DNA of 64,000 bases from SMYC01 sp963578475 (GCA_963578475.1 CAUZCL010000018.1:22468-86467), one strand, 5' to 3'; positions 27,024 through 36,210 are shown, counted from the stretch's first letter. The notes: generated by a model from the letters alone, not told the origin. Translations and numbers: made by a program.

Positions 27024-28826
27024 TCACGCGCGCATCTCGGGAAGGTGGATTGTGAACCGCGTGCCGTTACCCTTCTCTGATTCTACCGTGATTTCGCCGC
27101 CGTGGAGTTGGACGATCCGATAGACCATCGAGAGCCCGATACCGCTGCCTTTTTTTTTCGTCGTCACATAAAGGTCGAAGATCTTCTCGAGCATTTCCGG
27201 CTCGATGCCCACCCCGCTATCCGCGACGACGATCTCGACCCCGTCTTCCGTGCGCGACGCCTCGACGCGGAGCCGCCCCCCTCGAGGCATGGCTTCCTCG
27301 GCGTTCTGTACGAGGTTCAAAAAGACCTGCTGCAGGAGCTCTCGGTCGCCATGAACAGGGGGAAGCTCCTCTGCTACCGCGGTCTCGATCTCGATACCGC
27401 TCGCTTTGGCCTCCGCCGAGACCAGCCTTTCGACCTCGTCCAACAGCTCCCGCAACGGCACCGAGGTCAATTGCAGATCCTCGGGACGCGTGAAGCGCAA
27501 GAATCCTTGGATGACTCGATCGAGCCGGCGAATCTCCTTCTCGAGCGTATCGAGCGAGGATTGTGTTTCCGGAGAGGCCCACCTTAGCCTCTCCCTCAAG
27601 AGCGCGACATGGATCACCATGGCATTGAGCGGGTTCTTGATCTCGTGCGCGACGCCCGAGGTCAGCTTTCCGAGCGCGGCGAGCTTTTGCGCGTAGGAGA
27701 GCTGAGAGCCGAGACGCAAGAGCTTCTCCTTGTCGCGCGCACTCACCATCACGCCGGAGACCCCGCTCTCGTCGCGCAGGACCTGCGCGCTCAGCGCATA
27801 GACGACCGGCCGCTTTCCGTTCGCGATCGTTTTGTCGACGGGCCCGACGGGCTCGTCGCGCTCGAGCGCCGTCTTGACGATCTCCGCCACCGGATGCTCT
27901 TCCGGAAAAAACTCCGCGAAGAGTTTCCCCTGAATCTCGTCTCGCCCGAGACCGAGAAGCTCCGCGGCGCGCTCGTTCAACGACAAGACGCACCCCTCGT
28001 TACTAAAAACTAGAACGGCGTCCGAGAGCCCCCCGAGCATCGTCGACAGCCAGCTCGCATCGTTCTCGCGGACGCTCCTCTGGTCATCGAGCCTTTGGCT
28101 CATGCTTGCGAAAAATTCCGCGACGCGGCTCACATCCGCTTCGCTCTGAAGATCCAGGGGTGGTTCGCCGTCCACGGGTTGGAAGCGGCCGAGCTCGCGG
28201 CGCAGCAGCTCGATCGGAGCCCATAGCCAATTCGCAAAAAAAAGCGACACAAAAAAGGCTGCGACGACAGCGCTCGTTGCAAGCAGCACGTTCTGCGTGA
28301 CCACACTCCAAATCTCTTCCTTCAGGAACAGAGTGGAGATCGCGACGCGCACGACCCCGAAAGGCTCCCCATCGCCGTCGTCGAAGGGCATGGCTACTTC
28401 GAGAACGTTGTGGCCTTGCCTGAGCTCCCAGAGCTGCGCGAGAGGGTTCTTCGCGACGAAGCTCTCGAGCGAAGGGGCCGGCGTGAGCTTGTCTCCGAGC
28501 TCGAGGGGATTGCTGTGGACGAGCGCAAAGCCGTCGCGATCCGTCACCGCGACATACATCGTCGTCGCGGAGTAGCCGACGATGCCTTCGGCGTAATTGC
28601 TCAGGGCCGGATCCCATGTCAAGGCAGAACGGAGCTCCGCCGAGTCGTTTTGACGAATCACCCGTGAGGCCTGATGGCGGAGTGTTTCGGCCAGAAGTCG
28701 AGCGCGGGATTCTGTCTCGCCGACCGAGAAGCGCACGAGCGCGGTCAGATTTACGAGGCTCGTGGCCAAGGCGACGGTGGCCGCTACCAGCGTCAGACCC
28801 GCGATTTGTTTTCTGCGAAATCCCAC
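27024..28826 (-). CDS. NtrB-type membrane sensor histidine kinase
   Basis: 600 residues. TM helix 1 at about 8-28, a periplasmic sensor of 150 residues, TM helix 2 at about 178-200 (NVLLATSAVVAAFFVSLFF), HAMP-like linker, PAS domain at about 260-375 (LSDAVLVFSNEGCVLSLNER). The HisKA block is GVAHEIKNPLNAM and the HATPase domain has NLVQNAEEAMPRGG, DSGVGIEPEML and GSGIGLSMVYRIV. Follows the sigma-54 activator gene by 32 bases. It should phosphorylate that regulator. Signal unknown. Intact. Confidence 0.92.
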   Translation of the reverse strand: MGFRRKQIAGLTLVAATVALATSLVNLTALVRFSVGETESRARLLAETLRHQASRVIRQNDSAELRSALTWDPALSNYAEGIVGYSATTMYVAVTDRDGFALVHSNPLELGDKLTPAPSLESFVAKNPLAQLWELRQGHNVLEVAMPFDDGDGEPFGVVRVAISTLFLKEEIWSVVTQNVLLATSAVVAAFFVSLFFANWLWAPIELLRRELGRFQPVDGEPPLDLQSEADVSRVAEFFASMSQRLDDQRSVRENDASWLSTMLGGLSDAVLVFSNEGCVLSLNERAAELLGLGRDEIQGKLFAEFFPEEHPVAEIVKTALERDEPVGPVDKTIANGKRPVVYALSAQVLRDESGVSGVMVSARDKEKLLRLGSQLSYAQKLAALGKLTSGVAHEIKNPLNAMVIHVALLRERLRWASPETQSSLDTLEKEIRRLDRVIQGFLRFTRPEDLQLTSVPLRELLDEVERLVSAEAKASGIEIETAVAEELPPVHGDRELLQQVFLNLVQNAEEAMPRGGRLRVEASRTEDGVEIVVADSGVGIEPEMLEKIFDLYVTTKKKGSGIGLSMVYRIVQLHGGEITVESEKGNGTRFTIHLPEMRA

Positions 28827-28858
28827 CGGATTTGAAGCTCCCCTCTATTCGGGCCGGT

Positions 28859-30232
28859 TCAAGACGTCTTGCGATATTTCTTGAGCTTGTTGTGAAGCGT
28901 CTTGAGGCTGATTCCCAATATCTCGGCGGCGCGCGTCTTGTTCTGCCCCGTAGACTCCAGGGTCTTCAAGATCAAATTCTTCTCCGCTTGCTCAACCGTC
29001 GTTCCGACCGGAAGCTGCTCGACGTTTTTCGACGCCAGGTCGTTTCCGGGCTCGAGGACTGACGGCGGCAAATCCTCTCGCCGGAACAGGTCACCCTTCG
29101 CCACGATAACAGCGCGCTCGACGACGTTGCGAAGCTCGCGGACGTTTCCAGGCCAAAGGTAGGCTTTCAAGGCTAGGGCGGCTTCGTCATCCATGCCTTT
29201 GAGCGCCTTTCCGTTTCGCGTATTGAACTCGTGCACGAAAGCCTCGACGAGCGTCGGAACATCCGCGATCCGGTCGCGAAGCGCTGGGAGCTCCAGCGTG
29301 AACACGTTCACGCGGTAGTAGAGGTCCTCGCGCAAATCGCCAGCGTCGAGCGCCTCTCGCGGATCACGGTTGGTCGCAGCCAGGATACGCACATCCACGC
29401 GAATCTCCTCCTCGCCGCCCAGACGGCGGAAGCTTCGCTCCTCGAGAACGCGTAGCAGCTTCGCTTGCGTCGAGGGAGCCATCTCGGCCACTTCGTCGAG
29501 AAACAGCGTGCCGCCATGCGCCTGCTCAAACAGGCCGCGGCGCCGCCCCTCTGCTCCGGTAAAAGCCCCTTTTTCGTGTCCAAACATCTCGCTCTCGAGA
29601 AGCGTTTCAGGGATGGCAGCGCAGTTCACCGCGACAAACTGTTTCTCTTTTCTCGCTGAGAGCTCGTGAAGCGTCCTCGCGACCATTTCTTTTCCGGTAC
29701 CGGACTCGCCAACGATGAAGACCGAGGCCGCGGAAGGGGCGACTTGGCTCATGAGCTCATAGAGCTCTTTCATCCGATCGCTCGTCCCAACCATGCTCCC
29801 GAACCGGCCGATCGTCTCGAGATTCCTCTTGTAGCGCTCGACCTCCTCGCAAGCCGCGTTGCGCTCGACGGCCCTTTCGAGCACCTCGCGAAGCTGCTGC
29901 GTGTCGACCGGTTTGGTCAGGTAGTCGAAGGCACCTATCTTCATCGCCTCGACCGCAGTCCCGATGCTGCCTTTGGCCGTTACCATCACAACGGCGAGAC
30001 GATCGAGCTCGGAGACGAGTCCGGAGAGAAGACCTAGGCCGTCCATCCGGGGCATCACGAGATCAGCGATAACGACTTGAGGGCGGAAGCTCTCGGCTCG
30101 TGCAAGGCCTTCGACGCCATCGGCGGCCGTATCGGCCTCGTAGCCCCACCCGCGCACGAGCTCGGAGAGACCCTGTCGGGAGCCCGCTTCGTCGTCGACG
30201 ATGAGAACGCGTGTGGTCAGCAATTTCAGCAT
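28859..30232 (-). CDS. NtrC-family sigma-54 response regulator
   Basis: 457 residues: receiver (RVLIVDDEAGSRQG, IADLVMPRMDG with phospho-Asp, MVTAKG, LTKPVD), AAA+ domain with Walker A GESGTGKEM, the sigma-54-contact loop GAFTGAEGRRRG and Walker B GTLFLDEVAEM, and a Fis-type helix-turn-helix (NKTRAAEILGISLKTLHNKL). It activates sigma-54 promoters; the only clear one in this window is at 55.6 kb. Its ATG (30232) lies inside a heptamer repeat, TGAATGCTGAAATTG, so the repeat supplies the start codon or the true start is slightly downstream. Intact. Confidence 0.93.
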   Translation of the reverse strand: MLKLLTTRVLIVDDEAGSRQGLSELVRGWGYEADTAADGVEGLARAESFRPQVVIADLVMPRMDGLGLLSGLVSELDRLAVVMVTAKGSIGTAVEAMKIGAFDYLTKPVDTQQLREVLERAVERNAACEEVERYKRNLETIGRFGSMVGTSDRMKELYELMSQVAPSAASVFIVGESGTGKEMVARTLHELSARKEKQFVAVNCAAIPETLLESEMFGHEKGAFTGAEGRRRGLFEQAHGGTLFLDEVAEMAPSTQAKLLRVLEERSFRRLGGEEEIRVDVRILAATNRDPREALDAGDLREDLYYRVNVFTLELPALRDRIADVPTLVEAFVHEFNTRNGKALKGMDDEAALALKAYLWPGNVRELRNVVERAVIVAKGDLFRREDLPPSVLEPGNDLASKNVEQLPVGTTVEQAEKNLILKTLESTGQNKTRAAEILGISLKTLHNKLKKYRKTS

Positions 30233-30251
30233 TCAGCATTCAGCATTCAGG
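30225..30251. repeat. heptamer repeat (GCATTCA)n at the NtrC start
   Basis: Three and a half units of TTCAGCA / GCATTCA on the plus strand. On the minus strand the last TGAATGC unit contains the ATG of the regulator gene. Confidence 0.7.
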
Positions 30252-30284
30252 CGCGACGACTGCGACGTCGCAGCTTGCTGGACG

Positions 30285-31004
30285 CTACTTCCTCTTCAAA
30301 CGTATTTTTAGCAGTAGCTCGATTTCTTGCTCGGCAAGGCTGTCGTCGACTTCGATGGTGACCGGGACCTCGATTCGCTGATTCGCTATGGGCCCGGACA
30401 CACTCGCAGGAGGTATGGTCGTAGCTTGATCACGAGGCATCGAGATCTGCGTTTTGATGAGCTCACTCAAGTTCTCGGCCGCGCTCCGTCCCTGCTCCGC
30501 ATCGAACGTGCCGCCGAGGAAATCCGCTTCGAGATCGCGTACGACGTGTTCTTCGACGGACGGCTCTTTCAGAACCGTCGCCGCCACCTCGACGCCAGCG
30601 CCCTCATCGAGCAGTCCGGAGAACATCGAGTCCTCGGGCGCCTCCGGTGCGGTCGGTGCAGAATCACTCGGGGCGTCTGCTCTGGACTTGGTGTCTTTGG
30701 TTGTCGCATCGTCCAACCTCAAAGCGTCATCGAGGATACTCTCGATGTTGAGGTTTTCGAACGCGTCTAAATCTGCATGGTCATCGTCGTGTGAGGCCAC
30801 GTTCTCTTTCTCCGAAACAGACGGCCAAGTGCTGGCAGCCTTGGCTGAAGCGTCCTGGCTGGACGCGACTTGGCTCACCTGAGCCCTTTCTCCAGTACTC
30901 TCCGTGACGCTGGTGGAGACCAGAGACGCAGGGTCGGTCAGCGCCGAGTTTGTAACTGTTTTTTTCGCGCTTGCCCATGGGCGACATCGCGCGGGCTCCG
31001 CCAT
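30285..31004 (-). CDS. acidic C-terminal extension of the MglA-like GTPase (separate frame)
   Basis: About 225 meaningful codons in the frame offset from the GTPase frame. Sequence is Ser/Asp/Glu/Ala-rich (SVSEKENVASHDDDHADLDA, NLNIESILDDALRLDDA) with a folded-looking end (IEVPVTIEVDDSLAEQEIEL, LLLKIRLKRK). No start codon or ribosome site of its own: the sensible reading is that GTPase residues continue here (MSPMGKREK to TVTNSALTDPASL) if the A7 run at 30959-30965 were A6. So this is the tail of the GTPase, split by one base. Confidence 0.55.
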   Translation of the reverse strand: MAEPARCRPWASAKKTVTNSALTDPASLVSTSVTESTGERAQVSQVASSQDASAKAASTWPSVSEKENVASHDDDHADLDAFENLNIESILDDALRLDDATTKDTKSRADAPSDSAPTAPEAPEDSMFSGLLDEGAGVEVAATVLKEPSVEEHVVRDLEADFLGGTFDAEQGRSAAENLSELIKTQISMPRDQATTIPPASVSGPIANQRIEVPVTIEVDDSLAEQEIELLLKIRLKRK

Positions 31005-31587
31005 AGCGGTCGATGACCGACTTCAACACGAGGCCGCTGATCGCTTGGAGCGTCTCCTCAACGCCGATACCGTCTTTGGCGACAGCCTCGTAAAACGGCG
31101 CGTTCATCGTATTGAGCGCGTCGTTCATCTCCTCCACCGTGCAAACGTCCTCGAGATCACGCTTGTTGAACTGCATGACCATCGGCAGCGCCTCGAGCTT
31201 CAGGTCGTGAGCCGCCAGATTCTCCCGCAGGTTGTCGAGACTCTCCCGATTGGCCTCGGGCATGCTCGGTTGCGAATCCGCGACGAAGACCACCCCATCC
31301 GCACCTTTGAGGACCATCCTCCGAGTCGCGTTGTAGAAAACCTGACCCGGCACCGTATAAAGCTGGACCCGAGTCTTGATCCCGCGGACAATCCCAGCAT
31401 CAACAGGAAGAAAATCAAAATAAAGAGTACGATCCGTATCCGTCGCCAGCGTCAACATCCGCCCTGTGTTCTTAATCGGAAGATCTTCGTAGATGTACTG
31501 CAGATTGCTCGTCTTACCAGACAAACCAGGCCCGTAATAGACAATTTTAGCGGTCAACTCCTTCAGAGCGCAATTAAAAAGGACCAC
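30781..31587 (-). CDS. MglA-like small GTPase
   Basis: Ras-like GTPase of the MglA group that sets cell polarity and motility in gliding bacteria. Start GTG at 31587 with GGAAGG seven bases upstream. G-motifs: P-loop YYGPGLSGKTSN (GxxxxGKT), DTDRTLYFDFLPVD, TVPGQVFYNATRRM (switch II with threonine in place of Asp as in MglA), FNKRDLED (NKxD). Residues 1-200 match; after MSPMGKREK the present frame runs on through about 60 codons of non-family sequence, because the natural acidic tail lies in the next frame. First gene of a run with the NtrC/NtrB pair. Likely functional in its GTPase part. Confidence 0.85.
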   Translation of the reverse strand: MVLFNCALKELTAKIVYYGPGLSGKTSNLQYIYEDLPIKNTGRMLTLATDTDRTLYFDFLPVDAGIVRGIKTRVQLYTVPGQVFYNATRRMVLKGADGVVFVADSQPSMPEANRESLDNLRENLAAHDLKLEALPMVMQFNKRDLEDVCTVEEMNDALNTMNAPFYEAVAKDGIGVEETLQAISGLVLKSVIDRYGGARAMSPMGKREKNSYKLGADRPCVSGLHQRHGEYWRKGSGEPSRVQPGRFSQGCQHLAVCFGERERGLTRR

Positions 31588-31630
31588 TGGTTTACCTTCC
31601 GGCCAGATTGCACTGAATCTTATAGTGTAC

Positions 31631-31746
31631 CAGCATTCAGGATCAGTGGTCAGCATTCAGCATTCAGGAACTCTCAAGACTGCCACTCTGAGATGGTCGG
31701 CAACAGTCCTGAGAGCATCCTGAATGCTGGATGCTGAATGCTGATC
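31631..31746. repeat. heptamer-repeat hairpin element between MglA-like and MrfA genes
   Basis: Left arm 31650-31682 (TCAGCATTCAGCATTCAGG then AACTCTCAAGACTG) pairs with right arm 31704-31744 (CAGTCCTGAGAGCATCCTGA then heptamers). The match is near perfect over about 33 bases with a 21-base loop, and the arms contain the (GCATTCA) heptamers. A further unit lies at 31631-31640. It separates two divergent genes. Confidence 0.7.
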
Positions 31747-31768
31747 TGAGATAAACTCCCAGCACACG

Positions 31769-34141
31769 ATGTCGCAGATTCTGGCGCCGGCGGACCGAGG
31801 CCATGCTCTTCAGAACGTCATTGACGAGCTGAAAGGAGGGGCACAGCAGCTGCCGACGGTTACGGCCCTGAGGCATTTTCCCGCGGTCCCAGCCCATTTT
31901 GCTGATTTTCCGGACGAGCTCCGGCCGGAGATCGTCGAAGCACTCAGGCGGCGCGGCATCGAACGGCTGTATTCCCATCAGAGGGAAGCTTTCGAGAAAG
32001 CCTCCGAAGGCAATAACATCGTTATCGTCACGCCAACCGCATCGGGAAAGACTCTTTGCTACAACCTTCCCATACTGAATCGCGTCCTCGAAGAGCCCGA
32101 GACGCGCGCGCTCTATCTCTTCCCAACCAAGGCACTCTCGCAAGATCAGCTCGCGGAGGTGCATGGGCTCATCCAGGACATCGGGGCCGACATCCGCACG
32201 TTCACCTATGACGGCGATACGCCCCAGGATGCGCGCAAAGCGATCCGCTCACGCGGGCACCTGGTCGTGACCAACCCCGATATGCTGCATAGCGGCATCC
32301 TGCCTCACCACCCAAAATGGGTGAAGCTTTTCGAGAACCTGCGCTATATCGTCATCGACGAGATTCATGCCTATCGCGGTGTCTTCGGCTCGCACCTGGC
32401 GAATATTCTGAGGCGTCTCCGGCGCATCTGCCGCTTCTATGGATCGGACCCGCAATTCATTTGCTCCTCGGCGACGATCGCGAACCCCAAGGAGCTCACC
32501 GAAGAGCTCATCGGGAGCCCGGTGCAGCTCATCGACCGAAGCGGGGCGCCGAGAGGCGAGAAATATTTTGTGTTCTACAACCCGCCGGTCGTGAACCAAG
32601 AGCTCGGCATACGCCGCTCCTATGTCAACGAGACGCGCCGTATCGCGGCGTCGTTTCTCAAGCGCGGGCTCCAGACGATCGTGTTCACGACGAGCCGGCT
32701 GAACACAGAGATTCTCGTCACCTATCTCAAAAAGGAGATCGAGCAAGACGTGACCCGTCGCGATCTCATTCGCGGCTATCGCGGCGGCTATCTTCCGAAA
32801 AAGCGCCGCGCGATCGAAACTGGGCTTCGAGAAGGTAGCGTGCTCGGCGTCGTCTCGACTAACGCGCTAGAGCTCGGGATCGATATCGGCGCGCTCGACG
32901 TCGCCGTGATCTCAGGCTACCCCGGAACCATCGCCTCGACATGGCAGCAAGCGGGACGGGCGGGACGGCGTACCGGCACCTCCGTCGCCGTCTTTGTCGC
33001 GAGTAGCAGCCCGCTCAATCAATTCGTAGTCAATCATCCGGATTACTTCTTTTCGGGCTCGCCCGAACATGGCCTCATCAATCCGAACAACCTCTCGGTG
33101 CTCGTCGATCACATAAAGTGCGCCGCTTTCGAGCTGCCGTTTCAGGACGGCGAGAGCTTCGGCGCCGAAAACCTCTCCGAAATTCTCTCTTTTCTCGAAG
33201 AGCACAACGTGGTTCACCATTCGAGAGAACGTTGGCATTGGACGAACGATTCCTATCCGGCCAACAATGTCAGCCTGCGCTCGATAAGCTCCGACAACTT
33301 CACCGTCTATGACGAGACCCGCGAGCCCAAGATCATTGCTGAAGTGGATTTCGTCAGCGCCCATTCGACGCTCCATCCGAAAGCCATCTATATCCTCGAA
33401 GGCCAGCAGTTTTATGTCGAGAGCTTCGACTATGACGAGAGGCGCGCAACCGTGAGGCAATGGGAGACGGACTACTTCACCAACGCTATCACCCATACAA
33501 AGGTCAATATCCTCGAGAAGTTCGATAGCTCGACTGTTCTCGAAGGTGAGAGAAATCACGGCGAGGTTCACGTGGTCTCGCAAGTAGTGGGCTTCAAGAA
33601 GATCAAGTTCTATACCCTCGAGAATGTAGGCTCGGGCGAGCTCGACATGCCAGAGCTCGAGATGCACACGACATCTTATTGGCTGACGGTGCCGAGAGAG
33701 GTCATGGACTCGCTTCCGGCTAGCTCGGAAGAGCGCCGAGACGGCGTTATCGGGCTAGCCAATACGCTCAAGACGGTAGCGATGCTCTTCCTCATGTGCG
33801 ATCGCTCAGACATCGGCGTGGCTCTTGGCGACAACTCGCAGGGGACCGCCAAAGTGGAACGCGGTTTCAAGCGGCTCGGACCCGGCGGACTCCCCGCTTC
33901 CGAGCCGATGGACCCGTCCTACGAGCCCAACATCTTTCTCTACGACAGCTATCCGGGCGGTATCGGCTTTTCGCAACCGCTATACGAGCTGCACACGCGC
34001 CTCGTTTCCGAGGCCAAAACACTCATCGAAAGCTGTCCTTGTCACCAAGGCTGCCCGTCCTGCGTCGGTCCCGTGGGCGAGGTCGGACTGCGGGGAAAGG
34101 TAATCGCACTGGCGATTCTGGAGCGGCTGGCCGCTTCATGA
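31769..34141 (+). CDS. mrfA: MrfA-like DEAD/H-box DNA helicase with DUF1998
   Basis: 790 residues. Q-like start, Walker A TPTASGKTLCYNLP, DEIH box (VIDEIHAYRGVFGSH), SSATIANP (motif III), motif V TNALELGIDIGALD and motif VI QQAGRAGRRTG. The C-terminal DUF1998 part ends with a four-cysteine cluster CPCHQGCPSCVG that binds metal. This is the architecture of Bacillus MrfA (YprA), a 3'-5' helicase that removes mitomycin-type lesions without UvrABC. The nuclease partner follows with an ATGA overlap, which supports the same role here. Intact. Confidence 0.9.
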   Translation: MSQILAPADRGHALQNVIDELKGGAQQLPTVTALRHFPAVPAHFADFPDELRPEIVEALRRRGIERLYSHQREAFEKASEGNNIVIVTPTASGKTLCYNLPILNRVLEEPETRALYLFPTKALSQDQLAEVHGLIQDIGADIRTFTYDGDTPQDARKAIRSRGHLVVTNPDMLHSGILPHHPKWVKLFENLRYIVIDEIHAYRGVFGSHLANILRRLRRICRFYGSDPQFICSSATIANPKELTEELIGSPVQLIDRSGAPRGEKYFVFYNPPVVNQELGIRRSYVNETRRIAASFLKRGLQTIVFTTSRLNTEILVTYLKKEIEQDVTRRDLIRGYRGGYLPKKRRAIETGLREGSVLGVVSTNALELGIDIGALDVAVISGYPGTIASTWQQAGRAGRRTGTSVAVFVASSSPLNQFVVNHPDYFFSGSPEHGLINPNNLSVLVDHIKCAAFELPFQDGESFGAENLSEILSFLEEHNVVHHSRERWHWTNDSYPANNVSLRSISSDNFTVYDETREPKIIAEVDFVSAHSTLHPKAIYILEGQQFYVESFDYDERRATVRQWETDYFTNAITHTKVNILEKFDSSTVLEGERNHGEVHVVSQVVGFKKIKFYTLENVGSGELDMPELEMHTTSYWLTVPREVMDSLPASSEERRDGVIGLANTLKTVAMLFLMCDRSDIGVALGDNSQGTAKVERGFKRLGPGGLPASEPMDPSYEPNIFLYDSYPGGIGFSQPLYELHTRLVSEAKTLIESCPCHQGCPSCVGPVGEVGLRGKVIALAILERLAAS

Positions 34142-35511
34142 ACACGCGCACGACTCGGGAAAAGCTCGACAAACTCTTTCCTTCGCCCCGCAAACGCAAC
34201 AATGACTCGCTCTACAGCCTCGAGAAAGAGGTTCTCGGATCCGAGGCGAGCTCCGAGGGCGAGTTCTCCGTCAAAGAGCGGCTCGAACGTCTCCTCGCCG
34301 TCACAAAGGCCCGTCCCCGCACGTTCCCGTCGCCGGCAATAGCGAGGCCGCCAGCGCTCGAGCTCGGCGAAGTTCTCGACGGCGAGGAAGTCTCGAACGA
34401 CTTCGGCAGCTTCTACAGCGTCGACAAGATCTACCCGCTCGCACATTTTCAGGGTCGGATCCAGCTCGCTCGGCTCACGAGCGTTCCGAGAGAAGCGTTC
34501 TCGATGCTGTCACGCGGCGACGACGTTTTCGAAATTGACTTGAAGGAGGCACTGTTTCTCGACACCGAGACGACCGGGCTCGCGGGCGGCGCCGGCACGT
34601 GTGCTTTTCTCATCGGCTTGGGGTGGGTCGAGAACGAGAGCTTCGTGCTGCGGCAGCTCTTCATGCGCGACTATGGCGAAGAAGCCGCCATGCTCCATGC
34701 GCTCGGTGAGATCCTCGCGCGCTTCGAGCTGCTCGTAAGCTACAACGGCAAATCGTTCGACATCCCCCTGCTCGAGACCCGCTTCGTCCTCACGCGACAA
34801 CGCCTGTCCTTCGAGCATCTATTGCATTTCGACTTGCTGCACTCGGCACGCAGCCTGTGGAAGGTCCGCATCGAGAGCTGTCGCTTGATGGAACTCGAGC
34901 ATCGTCTACTCGGGCTCGAACGCGAAGACGACATACCGGGTCACATGATCCCCGACTTGTTTTTTCGCTTCCTGCGAACAGGAGACGCGATTCGCCTCGA
35001 CCACGTCTTCCATCACAACCGACACGACATCCTTTCGCTCGCCGCTCTCACGATATGCGCCTCGGACTTGCTCGACGAAAGCCATGTTCCAGAGGATCCT
35101 CTCGACGATCTCAGCCTCGGTCGCTTGTTCGAACGCTCCGCGCAGCCCGAACGCTCCATGATGCATTACAGCCGCGCCGTCGAGGCCGGGCTGTCGGGCG
35201 CCGCGCGCCGTCGGGCCCTCGCAGCACTCGCGGACCAGCACAAACGCCGCGGCGATATTGATGACGCGCGCAAGCTATGGGGTGAGCTCGCCGACGGCGA
35301 GTCCGTAGAGGTCGTCCAAGCACTTCACGAGCTCGCGATGCTGAGCGAGCATCGCGAGCGGGACTTCACACAAGCACTCGGCTTGTGCGAGCGCGCGCTT
35401 TCCTACCTGGACGAGAATTACGAGCTGACGCTCTCGTTTCGCTTCAAGTGGCGTGACGCCTTCGCCCATCGCCGCTCGCGTTTGAAAAAACGCCTTGCCA
35501 AGAGCAGATAA
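34138..35511 (+). CDS. mrfB: MrfB-like 3'-5' exonuclease (RNase H-like fold)
   Basis: 457 residues from the ATG overlapping the helicase stop. DnaQ/RNase H-like exonuclease core: LFLDTETTGLAGGAGTCAF (first two acidic ligands, DTET), VSYNGKSFDIPLLETRF (ExoII), HFDLLHSARSLWK, and HNRHDILSLAAL (ExoIII, HxxHD-like with the last Asp). The C-terminal 120 residues are helical TPR-like repeats, as in YprB/MrfB. Bacillus MrfAB repairs mitomycin C damage; the pair here should do the same. Intact. Confidence 0.88.
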   Translation: MNTRTTREKLDKLFPSPRKRNNDSLYSLEKEVLGSEASSEGEFSVKERLERLLAVTKARPRTFPSPAIARPPALELGEVLDGEEVSNDFGSFYSVDKIYPLAHFQGRIQLARLTSVPREAFSMLSRGDDVFEIDLKEALFLDTETTGLAGGAGTCAFLIGLGWVENESFVLRQLFMRDYGEEAAMLHALGEILARFELLVSYNGKSFDIPLLETRFVLTRQRLSFEHLLHFDLLHSARSLWKVRIESCRLMELEHRLLGLEREDDIPGHMIPDLFFRFLRTGDAIRLDHVFHHNRHDILSLAALTICASDLLDESHVPEDPLDDLSLGRLFERSAQPERSMMHYSRAVEAGLSGAARRRALAALADQHKRRGDIDDARKLWGELADGESVEVVQALHELAMLSEHRERDFTQALGLCERALSYLDENYELTLSFRFKWRDAFAHRRSRLKKRLAKSR

Positions 35512-35521
35512 GCCAGACCGA

Positions 35522-35965
35522 TCACCGCCTCGTGATCGATCGCAGTCGCTCTTCGATCTCGGCGCCTTCTTTCTTGCTGCTGCAGATGATCAAGATGGTG
35601 TCGTCCCCGGCGATGGTTCCCATGACTTGCGGCCACGCGACTTCGTCGAGGCCATGCGCAACGCCTTGCGCGTTTCCCGGAGGGGTCTTGACGACGATCA
35701 AGTTATTCGCCCGCTCGATGGTGCGCACGAAAGCGACAAGGGGGGAGAGGGGGCCATCTCCCAAGGGACCGGCGGTGTAAGAATAGCCGCCGCGCCCGTC
35801 CGGTCCTTTTGCGATACCGAGCGCTTTCAGCTCACGCGAGAGCGTCGACTGCGTCATGGAAATACCGGCTTCGGCCAGCGCTCCGATGAGCTCGCTTTGA
35901 TTGCGGAGGGCTCGCGCGCGAACGAGAGACAGGATGATCTCTTGCCGCGTGGTGCGATCCGACAT
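35522..35965 (-). CDS. argR: ArgR-family transcriptional repressor
   Basis: 147 residues. Winged-helix N-domain (RQEIILSLVRARALRNQSEL, TQSTLSRELKALGIAK with the Ser-Arg recognition helix) and an oligomerisation/arginine domain (VVKTPPGNAQGVAHGLDEVA, MGTIAGDDTILIICSS with the GDD-type ligand loop). Start ATG shares one base with the moaD stop. No arginine genes lie nearby; it ends the thiD-moaE-moaD run. Intact. Confidence 0.88.
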   Translation of the reverse strand: MSDRTTRQEIILSLVRARALRNQSELIGALAEAGISMTQSTLSRELKALGIAKGPDGRGGYSYTAGPLGDGPLSPLVAFVRTIERANNLIVVKTPPGNAQGVAHGLDEVAWPQVMGTIAGDDTILIICSSKKEGAEIEERLRSITRR

Positions 35966-36210
35966 CAGCCGCCGCTGACAGGAGGAAGAAAAGCAACTTC
36001 GTCGTCTGGCTGGAGCTCCGTTTCTTTGCCGACGAAATCGTGGTTCACCGCGAATTGAAGGGCAGCGCCGTAAGGCTCGAGGCGAGGTTCGTCGCTCACG
36101 AGACGCTCCCAGAGCCCCGTTACCGTCGTACCCGATGGCAGCTCGACTTCCAGTTCTTCCTTGTCCATGACCTCGCGCAAGGCAGCAAAGACGCGTACTC
36201 GTACGTTCAA
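35965..36210 (-). CDS. moaD: molybdopterin synthase small subunit MoaD
   Basis: 81 residues from a TTG overlapping the moaE stop (TTGA). Ubiquitin-like fold with the required C-terminal Gly-Gly (FLPPVSGG) that carries the thiocarboxylate donating sulfur to precursor Z. Tight overlaps on both sides indicate translational coupling with moaE and argR. Confidence 0.88.
   Translation of the reverse strand: MNVRVRVFAALREVMDKEELEVELPSGTTVTGLWERLVSDEPRLEPYGAALQFAVNHDFVGKETELQPDDEVAFLPPVSGG

Noticed and set aside
30955..30970. A-AAA-AAC slippery heptamer in the MglA-like gene as a programmed -1 frameshift
   Set aside because: The heptamer is in the right phase, but the acidic-tail frame is reached by a +1 (or -2) shift, not -1. 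A -1 shift leads to a different frame. A length change of the A-run is the better explanation.
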